From positions 35,476,011-35,540,010 of the forward strand of contig JACMZG010001913.1 of assembly GCA_018340805.1 (NCBI GenBank): a stretch of 64,000 nt of DNA. The letters are read 5' to 3'. Under the pieces are notes generated by a model. The model did no database searches. It was not told where the DNA came from and worked only from the letters and a program-made list of their open reading frames with translations. Position 1 is the first letter of the stretch, and every line of letters starts with the position of its first letter. A program made the translations under genes and the position numbers. This stretch comes from Microvelia longipes (Eukaryota > Arthropoda > Insecta > Hemiptera > Veliidae). Below are positions 23,713 through 36,239 of this stretch, in pieces.

Positions 23713-24966
23713 TGCGAAGGTTAAAACCAAGGAGTATGTACACTTCTTAGGTTTGTGCGGCACGTCACTCCAGTGCACACTAGAGTAACCTAGGGTAAGA
23801 ACTATGATCGGGCACGTCTATGTGAGTCAGCAAACTACTATGTTTGCTGACTCTGCGAGTCAGTAGACTTGTTCAGGGGGTAAAAGGAACTGGAAGGCTT
23901 TCTTTTACCCACCTGAGTGGTTCAATGGTCTGCTTTATACCCCCGGTAATTTTTTTAAAAGTTTTGCAATGTGCTGGTACTTTACTTAGTAGCTACCCAA
24001 ATTAATAGAACTATAACTTTACGACATAATTTTTCTGATTTAAATCAAGACTTCGATTACACATCAATCAGATTCTCAATAGAAAATAACGATTACTTGA
24101 TTTATTCACAACCAAAGCTAGTCTTTCATTTCGCGTTCATAAAATTATTTTATCTTTAAAAAGATGAAAAACTAAAATTCAAAAGACTTTTAATAAATTA
24201 TTCTCTTTTTTCTTGTAAATGATAATTTTAATTTATACAAGATTTAAAATTTAAATATTCACTAGAGAGCACTTGGCTCTAGTTTAGTCACAGCCAGATA
24301 GAATTTCAAAGAGTTCTTCTAAATGTATTTTCAAGAATTAACACAGAGAATAATGTTTCATAATATAATTTACAAAATATAGTTTTATCGTTTTATTAAT
24401 TATAAAACTGCATAATTATAAGAAATAATTATTTTTAAGGACGTATTAATACCATAAAAATATAAACTAATTTTTTAAAAAAGGAGCAGATATTTGTTTA
24501 CATAGCTTTTTTTGGGACTTTTATTTTTAAAGCAGCATAAATTAATGTATTTAAAAGATTTATAAGACTTTTCGCTTTCGATTTTCAAATAGTTCAAAAG
24601 TGGAAGGAGAAAGGATTAAATTTATTACCATATCTTTTTTTTACTTTTCCTCTTATCGTAGGTTTATTGGAAAGTATTGTTTTAGCTGAAAATCCCAAAC
24701 CAAAAGGTTCACCTGAATTATTCCTTTCACCTGTTTTTAAAACCTCCTGGGTGGTTTTTATAATTTCGTCTGTCTTTTACTGTCGTAGCTCACAGTGTGC
24801 TAATGCTAAAAAGTTTAACCTTGTAGTAAAAAAATCAATCTTTGGGTATAGTTGGAAAATAAATTTTTAATACTTTAATTTAATTTAACTTATTTTAAAC
24901 TTTACTTTATTTAACAAAAAAAATAGGTAAATAAATAGTCTCTCCACTAAATAGAATGCTAATAAA

Positions 24967-25017
24967 TTTATTAGAGAGTTAACTTTCTGCCGCATCCGGC
25001 CATCATCAGTCTATAAA
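24967..25017 (-). ncRNA. Hammerhead ribozyme (type I-like, minimal stem III)
   Basis: Hammerhead RNAs cut their own backbone. Read on the minus strand, all core positions are present: CTGATGA (25009-25003), GAAA (24987-24984) and the cleavage triplet CTC (24978-24976). Stem I pairs TTTATAGA (25017-25010) with TCTAATAAA (24975-24967): 8 bp and one bulged A. Stem II is T-GCCG closed by CGGC-A around loop GATG, with one bulged G. Stem III is only 2 bp (G-C, A-T) with loop TTAA. Such short stem III is known for hammerheads in Penelope-like elements and other retroelements, so this is probably a retroelement relic. A U-A pair replaces the usual G-C next to the core in stem II. Pairing was worked out by hand. 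Confidence 0.7.
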
Positions 25018-25374
25018 AAGCCAAGAAAATACAACAAACTTAAAATCACTAAAAACTAAAAATACAAAAAGTCTAACATAAAGCTAAAAGAAAAATACAA
25101 AACAATAACAAAAATAAAAATAAATAAATCGGCGAGAAGACAGAAACACGAAAAATTAAGTATTTAAACACCCAGTGGTTGACTTAGAGGGGGGGGGGGG
25201 TTAGATACCAACTTATTGCTGTAGCTCCGTATGGAGCTGGGTAATCAGGGTGAAGTATTTTAAATGTACCTCCCTGTATATCTGGTTATTGTCGGATCAC
25301 TTGTTTGGGGGGGGGGGCTTGACTGCTGAGAATAAAATTTCTCTTTCGTGCCTTAGGAAACAGTAAAGGTAGTG

Positions 25375-25520
25375 AAAAAGAATCTGACTAGCATGTACTA
25401 AATTATAAATTAGACGTTTTTCACACTCTTAGAACGAGCGAAGCGAGTCCGAAGTGGTAAGGATGAGCGTAGCAAATCCGATAAGATAAAAGAAAATTTC
25501 AGTACACGATTTTTTGAAAA
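25375..25520 (+). repeat. Family C fragment
   Basis: AACGAGCGAAGCGAGTCCGA (about 25433) followed by GGATGAGCGTAGCAAATCCG and GTACACGATTTTTT matches the 3' end of plus-oriented C copies. A run of G lies nearby at 25191 and 25305. Confidence 0.6.
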
Positions 25521-25924
25521 AGATTGTAAGCCTAATAATACCCGGTGATAATATTAATAATACTCAGTAATAATCATACATCTCACAATAATACACATCT
25601 TACTTGACTTAAATTAGAAACAAGACACAAATTGTAACTTACAAATTAGTCAGTAAACAATTTGTCAGCATTTGTTCTACAGCGAAAAACTAACATATAT
25701 GTAAATATATTTTTTTAAAAAGGAACAGAAAATACATGCTAGACTAGACACTGTTATCACTGTTTTAAGATCAGATACAAAAAAATCCAATCAAAATAGG
25801 ATCCTTTGTTAAATTTTTTATTAGCTTTCGTTTTATTGAAACTTTCTAGTTAAATTTACAAAAGAATCCTCTTTCGACATTTAATTTTAAAACTGAGTTC
25901 TTTTCTTTCCTTATAAAGTCCCTT

Positions 25925-26116
25925 TGCTGAAACGTCATCATCCAATATTAACAAGTAACAAAACGCTTTGTTACTTGAAAATTATTACCCCACCTTCCTT
26001 GAAAGGTATAATAGCTTTAGAAATTAAGCAAAAAATCCTTTCTTTGATATATATTATATATATATATATATATAGTATATATATTATATATATATATATA
26101 TATATATTATTATATG

Positions 26117-26169
<53 letters not shown>

Positions 26170-26320
26170 GAAGCCCAAAAATTGATTAATTTATAACCTC
26201 AACACCCTTGGAGGAGTTTCAATGAGGTACACAGAGCCCCTGAGAGCCCCACTAAAACATGTTTCAGGCCCTCTCAATGTATTAAAGATAGGCTATGCTC
26301 CGTATATATCTCTATTATAA
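25925..26320. repeat. Repeat L (reverse), TA/TG microsatellite and family K copy 2
   Basis: AACGTCATCATCCAATATT and CAAAACGCTTTGTTACTT (25932-25977) are the reverse of 21520-21575. A compound (TA)n(TG)n tract fills 26047-26165. CACAGAGCCCCTGAGAGCC and AAAGATAGGCTATGCTCCG (26229-26302) are family K. Confidence 0.7.
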
Positions 26321-26329
26321 AAAGTGAAA

Positions 26330-27590
26330 CTCGCCTTAAATGATAAGAATTGCCAATATAAATAATTAAACATAAAAAGGCAAATCCTAGAGGGCTCATA
26401 CGCAGTTATTCCAATAAAAAAATTGTAACACATCATATTAAGCAACAACTTCTCTATATCAGTTTTTAACAATGTTATACATTATTTTAACTTTAGTATG
26501 ATTAATTACATTAACTATTGTAGGGTAAAAAAATTAAAAAAAGGATTTCTATATTTTTGAGCCAGCTGTAGGCTAATCACGGATGTCTAAATTTTTTTAC
26601 AATGGTTAGTATAGTAATTACCCTACTTGGTTTATAATTACGTTACCTGGAAGTAAAAACATGTATTCACTATTAATTTAAATACGGGTTGAAGTCATGT
26701 ATTATGCATGCATTATACGTCGGCTCCTAGTTAGTAGACACAGGATAAACTCTACTAACTATCCCGCCTTTAATTAAAACATGCATTTTTTTAAAAAATG
26801 GTGTGAATTTATATGAAAAAAGTACGCTTATAAGGTTGTTCGGATAACGGAAGAGTAGGATGAGGCGGGGGGAGGGGTGTTTTTCAAAGCAATATAACTC
26901 ATTGTTTTCATATTTCATGCAAACCACAAGGGGGTCACACTATTGTAGTTTTTCCTTTCCCTAATTTATACATATGTATATGAAAACAGTATTGTGTTGT
27001 TCAGTGAAATAGCATTGTATTGGATGTCATTTAATTTATCCGGTTCAGCTTTTTATATGACCTCTCTCGGGTGTATGTGTGTGTGTGGTTCCCTGTAGGT
27101 CGTGTGCGAAACATGAAGAGATCATTTTTAAAGCTGATAAAATTTCTTATAAAACGTTTTTTTTTTCGTCAAAATCGGATAAATACAACTGAAGTTATGA
27201 CATTTGTAAAATGGCCAAAAAAATTCACAAAAAGACAGTATTTTTCCAAAGAAATTTGCTGAGTTTGCGAAAATTAAACATTTTTTTAGTGTATTTTAAA
27301 GAGCCATAACTTTGGTTACACTCATCCGATTTTAATGATTAAACACTCGTTTTATAGAACATTTTATCATCTTTAAAAAATATTCTCTTCATGTTTTGCT
27401 CACGGCCCACAGGGAACCACTTATTTCAAGAAAACTGAAAGTTGTGCGATTTTATATCATTTTGAGCTTGCGCAATTATATGAAGGGCTCCACTTTGATT
27501 TGGCAGACTATGTTTTTTCTTCATAATTAAAGGTGCATTTACAGACAAATTTTGTTTGAAATAGTAAAAAATAAGTCACATTTTGTCAGG
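26330..27590. other. No gene seen
   Basis: AT-rich, with short frames only. From about 27085 a stretch (GTGGTTCCCTGTAGGTCGTG ... CTCACGGCCCACAGGGAACC at about 27400) has inverted ends about 330 bp apart, the mark of a small unclassified TIR element. Confidence 0.45.
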
Positions 27591-27594
27591 TTCG

Positions 27595-28365
27595 GCTCTT
27601 GGATTAGTAAGTATGTAAGAAAAGTATTGTGTTTGCAAAAAAAAAAAAAAATCCAAAACCGAGATGAAACCGGAACTATCCGTTTCAAGTGTTTTAAAGG
27701 CCTCCTGAGTGGTTTTTGTAAAGTTGTCTATCTTTATGAGTGTGTGGCTGTCTTATTATCGTAGCTCCTAGTGTATTCATGTTACAAAGTTTAAACTGTG
27801 GTAGAACTCAGTCTACCACTGAAAACTAATAACTAATTGTGTTATTCGGAAAATAATATTTTTATGACGTCATTAACCCGCAATAATGACTAAGCAATAA
27901 TTGCGATTAAAATCATGTGGCTATGTATAAGACTAATATATATGCTAAGTTTCATCTCATTATCATCTTTTGTTCAATTTTCTTTCGAATGACTAGTGTA
28001 CGTTTTATAAAAAAATGCACTTTAATTGAGTTTAAATTTAGTACAAGTGAATATACTTATTATCTAATAAATAAGTACACTGAATTTCGTTTTAATACGA
28101 CAAGTATATCCATGATTTTTTTTGGATCATAAAAATTAAGTAGCATTGAGCATGGTTAGTGCTGTATGGGTGACAGCTGAGAATGATACGAATGCATTTA
28201 CTATCTGAGGACGAGCGAAACGAGTCCAAAGACATGTTGCAGCATTAATTTGGGAATTGTATACTCTGAGGAGGAGCAAGGTAGTCCGAAGCAGGGAGGA
28301 TGGGCGTAGCGAATCCGATATGATAATGAAAAGTTCCGAGGTACCCCGTACCCGATTTTTCTTAT
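27595..28365 (+). repeat. Family C repeat, plus orientation, near full length
   Basis: It begins about GTAAGAAAAGTATTGTGTTT, continues with AAACCGAGATGAAACCGG, GTTTTAAAGGCCTCCTGAGT, ATGACGTCATTAACCCGC and TGAGCATGGTTAGTGCTGTA, and ends CCCCGTACCCGATTTTTC. It is the best plus-strand reference copy for the family in this window. Confidence 0.75.
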
Positions 28366-28369
28366 TTAT

Positions 28370-29300
28370 TAATTATGATTGATAATGACCAAAAGTCATT
28401 TGGTCAGAAAGGGGCGAAAAGTCTCCATTGATAACGTACTTTTTTTTATTTACTAACCCTTTGAACAAAAGATCTCAGCTCTCAAATTAATATTATAGAT
28501 ATAAAAATATCTAAAAGGTTTTAGATTAAAATGATCTTTCTATCTAGACTTTTCATTGCTAAAGAAAATAAAACTTCACGGATTTTATTTTATACTGCTT
28601 TTCTCCAAAAGAAAATGTTCTTTTTTAAGGTTTAGGCATTGTTGTTACTTCAAACATTGTTCGTCTTACGACACAAAAATACAAATTATCCGAGGGAGTA
28701 GGTTGGAGAAAGATACAAACATGTCAAATCGTAAAATTAAAAATCCTTGGGCATGACAAGCAGAATACGTGTTTAAATCAGAATAACCTCTCCTTCTTTC
28801 TTTCTCTTGAATGTTAATACATTTATGACATCATAAACATTCAAACATTATTTAAATTCAAGTCCTTTTAGGAGCTTTATCTAATAACACATGTAATATT
28901 ATAAATGGGGCATGTAATAAAATAAATGCTTTTAAGATAGGGTTAACATCATCAAACATGTTTAAACTGGATAAAAATTAAGTAACGTTATTGAATTTTA
29001 TATTTTATATTAAGTTTATAAATAAAACAAATATGGTAAAAGTAATAAATGAAAAATAAGTTTTGTCACATTCCTGAACTTCGGGCCTGGTAAGCAAGCT
29101 ACTTTATTAATGAATTTTTTCATAGAAAATTTGCGAAAAACTAGCCTCTTAAGATTGTCAATATAGAAATGTAGTTAACTTTTAAATTTTAAGTCATTTA
29201 TGTGTTAGCTTATAAATTACTTATTAATTTACAAAACTCTAGCCATTAGTTCACTAAATAATTCTGTGGACCGAAGTAGTACTACCTTAAGCTCTGGATA
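28370..29300. other. No gene seen
   Basis: AT-rich sequence without recognised features. A family C scrap (ACGAGCGAAGCAAGATCGAA) follows at about 29318. Confidence 0.4.
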
Positions 29301-29470
29301 ATCATGAGGTTCTGAGCACGAGCGAAGCAAGATCGAAGTTTAAACAATTTCGAACTCGTTTGAAAATTTAAAAACCACAATTTGAATCCATGATTTATTC
29401 TAAGGTTTTGCAGAGTGAGATTGATATTATATCACCCTTGACATTGGTTTAATTCTATATTCTGAGGTCA

Positions 29471-29642
29471 ATAGTATGACGCAGGTTAAAATCAGTTGAC
29501 AGCGTAGGAAAATAAAGCTAGGAAGCCAATGAGGTTAGTCATGGATGTTAAGCCATGCCTACAATTTCACATAAGACCAATCTCATTGGTTCCACAACAC
29601 TATTTTTAACTGTCAACTGATTTTAACCGCGCGTCATACTAT
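29471..29642. repeat. Family I MITE, copy 2
   Basis: Ends ATAGTATGACGC and GCGTCATACTAT are exact inverted copies, continued by GGTTAAAATCAGTTGACAG and CTGTCAACTGATTTTAACC. The interior GGTTAGTCATGGATGTTAAG and ATCTCATTGGTTCC matches 11747-11891. It measures 172 bp. Confidence 0.82.
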
Positions 29643-30206
29643 AACGTAGCTTAACCGATAAGATACTTTCTTAAGGTTAAAATAAACATCGCATATTGAG
29701 GACGAACGGACACTCACACGCGGAGTTGTGAATAAATGTAGCGAGGTACCCCGAACCCGATTTTTTTATTACTAAATTTAAGATTTGATGGATTTCATTT
29801 CTTTTCAAAATATTATTATATCACATAAATCTTAAATAATTTGATGAAAGGCTTCAGCATAAAGTTGAACTTTGAAAGTTATGCGTATTTCCACAATAAT
29901 AACGATTTAATGGGATTTTGAAAGAAACATAACACGATGGAAAGAAAAAGTTGAAAATAAAGGATACCGTATATATCCAAAGAAAGTTTCTTTTATTTAG
30001 TGTTTTCTTTAAAAAATGTTTAACAAAACGGATAATAAAACTTCTAAATAAAAGTTAAATGTCGAAAAGTTAGGGTAAAGTAATGTCGGAATTTGTTTTG
30101 GAAGGGCAGGTGCCCTAACACCGTGCGCCGGTCCTAACTTTAAATTTAGTTTAAATCAAGTTTTTGTTACTTTGTGGAAAACGGGTATAAACGAGAAAAA
30201 AATTGT

Positions 30207-30770
30207 TTTTTTTTTGAGGTAGTACGTATTGAGCTCTTTATTGGACCGTTTTTAGGATGAGAAGCCAATCATTATTGTTACAGAGGTTATTTAGTACTTT
30301 TCACTCCGAGGACAATAATGAATGTAAAAAAAACTCCTAGGACGTAAAAGTAATTCATATAATGCCGCCATTACTGTAATGTAGCGTGTTCAAAAAACAA
30401 TCTGTGTAAAACCCTTATGAGGTTTCTTTAAAAAAGTTCATTTTGTTTCTGTTTTTGTTCGTAGACTAACTTTTTTTCGTTTTTAAAAGGTTTTCTAATT
30501 GCCAATTTTTGTGTGTTTATTTGTAAAGCTTTTACATTTTTGAGTAAAAGTGTGAAGCTATGGATAGATTCAATGACGACGATAATATGGAGTTAATTGG
30601 ACGTTTGTTTTTTTTTTCAATTAAGTATATAGCGCAGTTTATTTAATGAATGCTACCTCAAAAAAATAGTGTATGCCATCCGGCTGAGAATGTCTTTATG
30701 TCTTGGCAATTTTTGGTAAATCTAATTGCCGTGACATAAAGTCACACTTCTCAATCTTATGGCATAAATA
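30207..30770 (+). repeat. Family A repeat, most complete copy
   Basis: It starts TTTTTTGAGGTAGTACG and ends in a hairpin of about 40-bp arms: TATGCCATCCGGCTGAGAAT (30675) and AATTGCCGTGACATAAAG to about 30767. The reading frame starting ATGGATAGATTC at about 30561 is broken. Compared with 5219-5775 it keeps the full terminal hairpin. Confidence 0.8.
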
Positions 30771-30869
30771 ACTATTGTGTTACCAGTTCGAATCAAGGTT
30801 GTGATTCTGTAAAGGCCCAATTAAAAATGGTTAAATATTTTATCTAGGCTTATTACTCTTCCTCGTTTA

Positions 30870-31080
30870 TACTGTAGGTATTTAGGAAAAGTATTGTGTT
30901 TGCTAATAATTCCGAAACCGAGATGTCACTGGCGTAATCCGTTTTAGGTGTTTTTAAGGCTTTCTGAGTGGCTTTCACAAAGCTGTCAGTATGTGTGTGT
31001 GTTATCATCGTAGCTCTCAGTGTATTTATGCTAGAGTTGAAACTTTGTAGTCTGCATGCGGATGAAATCTAAACAAAGAG
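30870..31080 (+). repeat. Family C 5' fragment
   Basis: TAGGAAAAGTATTGTGTTTG, CCGAAACCGAGATGTC and ATCATCGTAGCTCTCAGTG match the first 200 bp of plus-oriented C copies. The remainder is absent. Confidence 0.65.
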
Positions 31081-31849
31081 ATTTCAGGATATCAGCGGTA
31101 AAACGCCGATAATACAATATCTCTTAACATAATTTTGTAAATTCAATAAAAATCACGGTTAAGAATTTTAGAGGACAGAAATCTTTATAAAAATAATATC
31201 TTTAAAAAATATACCTACCCATTATGAAATGAACAAGCTTTTATATTGTCTAGTATAGTTAATGTTATTTTCACTTTATTGTTAATTTAAATTCCGCTTA
31301 TTTTACCTGCTTATCAGGTACTTTCTAAGTAATTTGAAACTTTAGATAAAGCTTTCAAGTTGTGAAAAAAAGGTTCACTTAAAACCAGCGTAGAAAGGCC
31401 ATTAACAGCCTGACAGAAACACAAGTTAAAAAATAAATGTATTTGTCGACACCGAGTCTTGTTTTTCTTAAATTGTGATGCTTTTACATCTAGATGCTTT
31501 TAAAACATAAATTCTTTTCTTATTTTCTCTTAATTTAGAAAAAACATTATCTTTAAGTGTAAAATTGTTTACGTTTTGCAGAATAATTCTTAATAGAATT
31601 CACAGGGAACAAATTATAACAATTATATTACAAACAGTTTACTGGAGGAATGTTTTATACATATTTGTCGTTAAATACAATAAAATGAACAAACAAATCC
31701 GCAAAATAAAATAATAACAAAATAAACGCCTATTAAGCTTTTGGCAAAAAAATAGTTAACTACTATTTTGCAATGTATTTTTCATTTTGTAATGTGCTTA
31801 GTTTAGATTTGATATGTTTTATGTATTATTTCCAAAAAAAGTACCCACA

Positions 31850-31864
31850 AACACACACACACAC

Positions 31865-31914
<50 letters not shown>

Positions 31915-31990
31915 TATATATATATATATAATATATATATATATATAATATATAAAATACTACATTTATATATATTATAATATATATATA

Positions 31991-32031
<41 letters not shown>

Positions 32032-32035
32032 TCTC
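31850..32035. repeat. (CA)n(TA)n microsatellite
   Basis: ACACAC then TA-rich repeats with occasional AATAT interruptions over about 180 bases. Confidence 0.95.
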
Positions 32036-32499
32036 AAGAATATTCCAAAAACTGTCAAAAATATTTCATTCCAAACAAGTTCATAATATTCTAAAAATAT
32101 TTTTTTGCGTAGGAAAACGAGTTTCCAGTATTTTGTTTACATGCTTTCTAAATTTTGTGCGCTTCTGTTATTTATCATGAAATAATATGTTTTATAATTA
32201 AACACTATATAATTTATCCAATCGTTAAAAATTAAATGAATTTAACTCATCTCCATAAAAGCTTTTAAAATGCAAAATCTTTATGTCATAGATGTTTTCA
32301 ACAATTACTGCTGCTCTCTAGCCAAGCTTGATTTGGGAATAAAAGAAAATTTATAGACAAAGGGCTAAAAAGGAAAAGCGTAAAAAACCAAGGCGTCTTG
32401 TATAAGTCACGTTCAGCAAACATGTTTCATTCCTTTTTCTTATTTGCCGACTTGAATAAAGATGTTAAAGTAGAATAAATATGTTACGTCGAGAAAGAC

Positions 32500-33245
32500 C
32501 CTAAAAAGGGTACGGGGTACCTCAGACGGGATTTACTACGCTCATCCTTCATACTTCAGACTCGCTTCGCTCGGTCTCAGAATATACAATTCGCCAAATT
32601 TATAGAACAACACGTCTTCGGACGCGCTTTCCTTGTTTTCAGATAGTAAATGCATTCGTTTCATTCCCAGCGGTTACGCATCCAGACCTGGACCAACCTC
32701 AATGTTGCTTGACTTTTATGATCCAACAAAAAACATGGATAAACTTGTCGTATAAAATTTAGTATACATATATTACGTAAAGGTACTCGTAAACTTGTAC
32801 CGAATTTCATCTCAAATGGATTATTTTTTTTATTTTTTAAAAAACGTAGCAAGTCATTCAACAAAAATTAAACTAACGCTGATAAAGAGAAAAATTTGGC
32901 ACATATTTTAGTCTTATAAATGGCTGCATGCGAGCTGAATCTCAAATTGATCGCAATTTTCCGCGTTTAATGATTTTTCGCAATTTTTACTGAGTCATTA
33001 TTGCGGGTTTATGACGTCAACAAAATATTTTTTGGATAGCACAACTACAGCTATAGAATAATTTTTTGTACAAAGTTTCAACTCTCTAGCTCTATAAATA
33101 CACTGGGAGCTACGATAACAACTGACACACACACATACAGGCAGAAAACTTTATGAAACCACTTAGGAGGCATTAAAACACCTGAAACGGATAATTCAGG
33201 TGACGTCCCGGTTTCGGATGTTTTGCAAACACAATACTTTTCCTA
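32500..33245 (-). repeat. Family C repeat, minus orientation, near full length
   Basis: It runs from GGTACGGGGTACCTCAGACG and GACTCGCTTCGCTCGG, through TTATGACGTCAACAAAAT and GAGCTACGATAACAACTG, to GACGTCCCGGTTTCGG and ACACAATACTTTTCC. It carries the complement of the GAGCGAAGCGAG motif at about 32563. Confidence 0.75.
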
Positions 33246-33249
33246 TGTA

Positions 33250-34970
33250 ACAACTGTATTAATTAGGAAAAGAAAAAAACGCGAATCGAATATATTTCTT
33301 TTTATCACCTAAATATTACCGAATAGACGACTAATACCTGCTAATATATTTACGTTTTAACGATTGACAATGTTAATTTAAATTATGTTAAAATTAATTT
33401 AATTGCAGATAAGACAATTTTGTTATTTACCTAGACATTTTTTTGTCCGGTTGATAAGTCTCGAAGACACAATCTCAGACAAAGATAAAAGTTTACACAA
33501 AAAATAGCTACACAAAATAGTTATTCTGTTTTGAACTAGGTTATAAAGTGATGTGAAAACTCTCTTAAGTTTATATAACTGAGTTTAACAATATCAGCTA
33601 TGACAAGGATATGCAAAGATACTGAATTCACGTCTTTCAAATATAATCTCGCTTTATGGACAATGTCGCGATTTTTTTCTTTTTTTGACTCCTTAAAAAA
33701 TTATTCCCGGGAGGAAGCTAAAACGTGCTGTTATATCCTAAACAAATTTTATATTTCCCCAAACAATACAGGGTTACGCAGAACAGGGAAATATTTTAAC
33801 CTGTATACAAACTAAAGTTTTTTTTTTATCTTAAAATTTATAACTCTACAAGCATCCTAGTACATAATACGTTCCATTATACAGCCGAGAGTAAAAATAA
33901 TGGGTATAAAATCTGTAGCTATGAATTGTTGTTGCGTTAAAGAAAAAGACAAGCGTTACATTGTTCAAGGGGTGGCGGTATGAAAAAAGTTTAGTACAGT
34001 CATATATCACTAGATGGCGTAAGATGTATTAGATGACATTTTACTAAAGTCCTTTCTCCCACTGTATGTGACTCATTCTTTACAGTTTTTTCACGTTTAA
34101 ACGTTTTGATTTTAATGATTGTCTTTTTTTGCTTAAAAGCGTTTTAAATTTTGAAGTATATTTATAATAAAAATTTAAATATTAAAATTTTGGCGGTGCG
34201 ATTTTGGAAAATTTATTGTTACAAAATACAATAAATCATTATATTTTTAAAAGAATATATGTATATTTCCTTGTTTTCGTATTTATATTTTCTTTTCAGA
34301 AGATATAACAGAAAAACTAATTTTGTGACCAGGAAAGTATCTTGATTTAACACAAAATTATACAGCATCCATATTAGCGAAATTAATAAGATGAAGTTGC
34401 TCGGATGACGGAAGTTCAGGGGCGGGAGTAGCTAGGGGCCAAAAGTCTCTGCAGTAAAAAATAATCAAAGTAATGAATCTATAACTATTTTCGTATATTA
34501 TCATTTTATTTATTAAAGCTAACATTATAATACATAAAATTCTTCACATTCATATAAATAAGTACTTAAATTAATAAACAATAAAATAAAGCATAACCTT
34601 TACAACTGAAAGAACAAAAATACATAGATAAACAGTGAAATTTAAAAATATCAGAATTTTGTATTTATTTACTTACAATTTAACAAATCTGCAAAATAAA
34701 TATTAGTTACTAGGTACATAAAATAAGAGTTTACATCAATTTTTGGTACATAAATTATTTAATATTCTTTTTTTTCTTCTTTTGTTTAATTGTGCGAATT
34801 TTGTTATTATACTTATAATATTATTCATTGAACAAGAATTATTTGTTATTTATTTTTGATAATAATTTATTAAATTAAAACAATATAAATTTTACATATA
34901 TAAAAATAATTTAGTACAGTAGAATATAAAAGAATATAAACGTAAATAAATAACTAAACAAATATATGAA

Positions 34971-35036
<66 letters not shown>

Positions 35037-36230
35037 TCTCTAGATTATTAATGAAGAACTGTGAAGTTAGATTAATTTTAATATTTTTTGTAAAATAATG
35101 AAGTAAGAGAAGAGAATAGAATAGGTAGAATTTGTAGAAGAAGGATATACACAGATAGAAGTAGAATATTTCTATATCCTAGAATATAGATTACAAAGAT
35201 AGAATATATTAATATATGACAGAATAGGTTCAGCTAGGAAGAGAGAGAGAGAGAGGAGAAAAGAAAAATTAGAAGATAATAGAAGAATAGCTGAAAGTAA
35301 AATAAGACAATGCACTTTTACGAGCATGTCATATAAAAAGATTACATTGGATAAATAAAATGCTCGGGGGATCAGAGTAAAGACATCTGGGTGATAAAAA
35401 TTGATTGAATGTAAAATCAAGAAAAATATCTTAGACAGATCATGGAAACTTATTGTTTGCAAATCCCACAATCAATTTAAAATCAAGTAATGTGTCGTTT
35501 CTTGTTACATTAAATTAATTGTCACACATATTCAGTTTGCGGACAAATTATTTTTTATTTATAAATGGAAAACTGAGAAAATAATCCTAAACTTGTTACT
35601 TTATTCTATATACATAATGACAAAGCAAATATGTATAGATTTAAGTTATTTGTCGAAACAGATATGGACAAATATGGTTTTTGGCCTATCTTCCCAACAT
35701 GCAGAGAGATCATTTTTCATTAAGCAAGATTTATTGAAGTATTATGGTTGTCATTATGTTGCAAGCAATAACTCAGTCCATATTGTTTTCGGCATATGGG
35801 CCAAAACTCAAACACGAGTTGAATCTTGAGTATGAGATACAATTGTCAAATAAATTTATTTATAAGAAAAATGTTTCGAAGACATCCAATATAATCTTTC
35901 TAATGACGTTATCTGTATATTTTGTAACAATTTATACTTTATACTTGACCTAAATTTTATCATATTATTTATAGAAATGGCACTAAGTTTTGGTCCATAG
36001 AAATTAAATAGTGTTTTTTCCTAAATCTAATAATAAATTTCTCTGGAGCAGTTTGTATACTAATAATATTAGTTACTACTAGATAGAATTAATAGGTTCT
36101 AAAACGAATAAAAACTCTTTGCTTAACTATATTTAGTTTGTGTTGCTTCGACCTTTTAGTCGTAATTCAATTGAAAGTCTTATAAGGTTTTGATTTTGTC
36201 CCATCCAGCTCAAGGTATATCGGGAAAATA
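33250..36230. other. No gene seen; one (TA)n tract
   Basis: AT-rich. A (TA)n tract lies at 34972-35033 and a purine (GAGA) stretch at 35236-35265. Open frames of 60-100 codons (33600-33815, 35172-35471, 35593-35829) lack recognisable domains and look like the background expected here. Confidence 0.45.
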
Positions 36231-36239
36231 ATATAAAAA

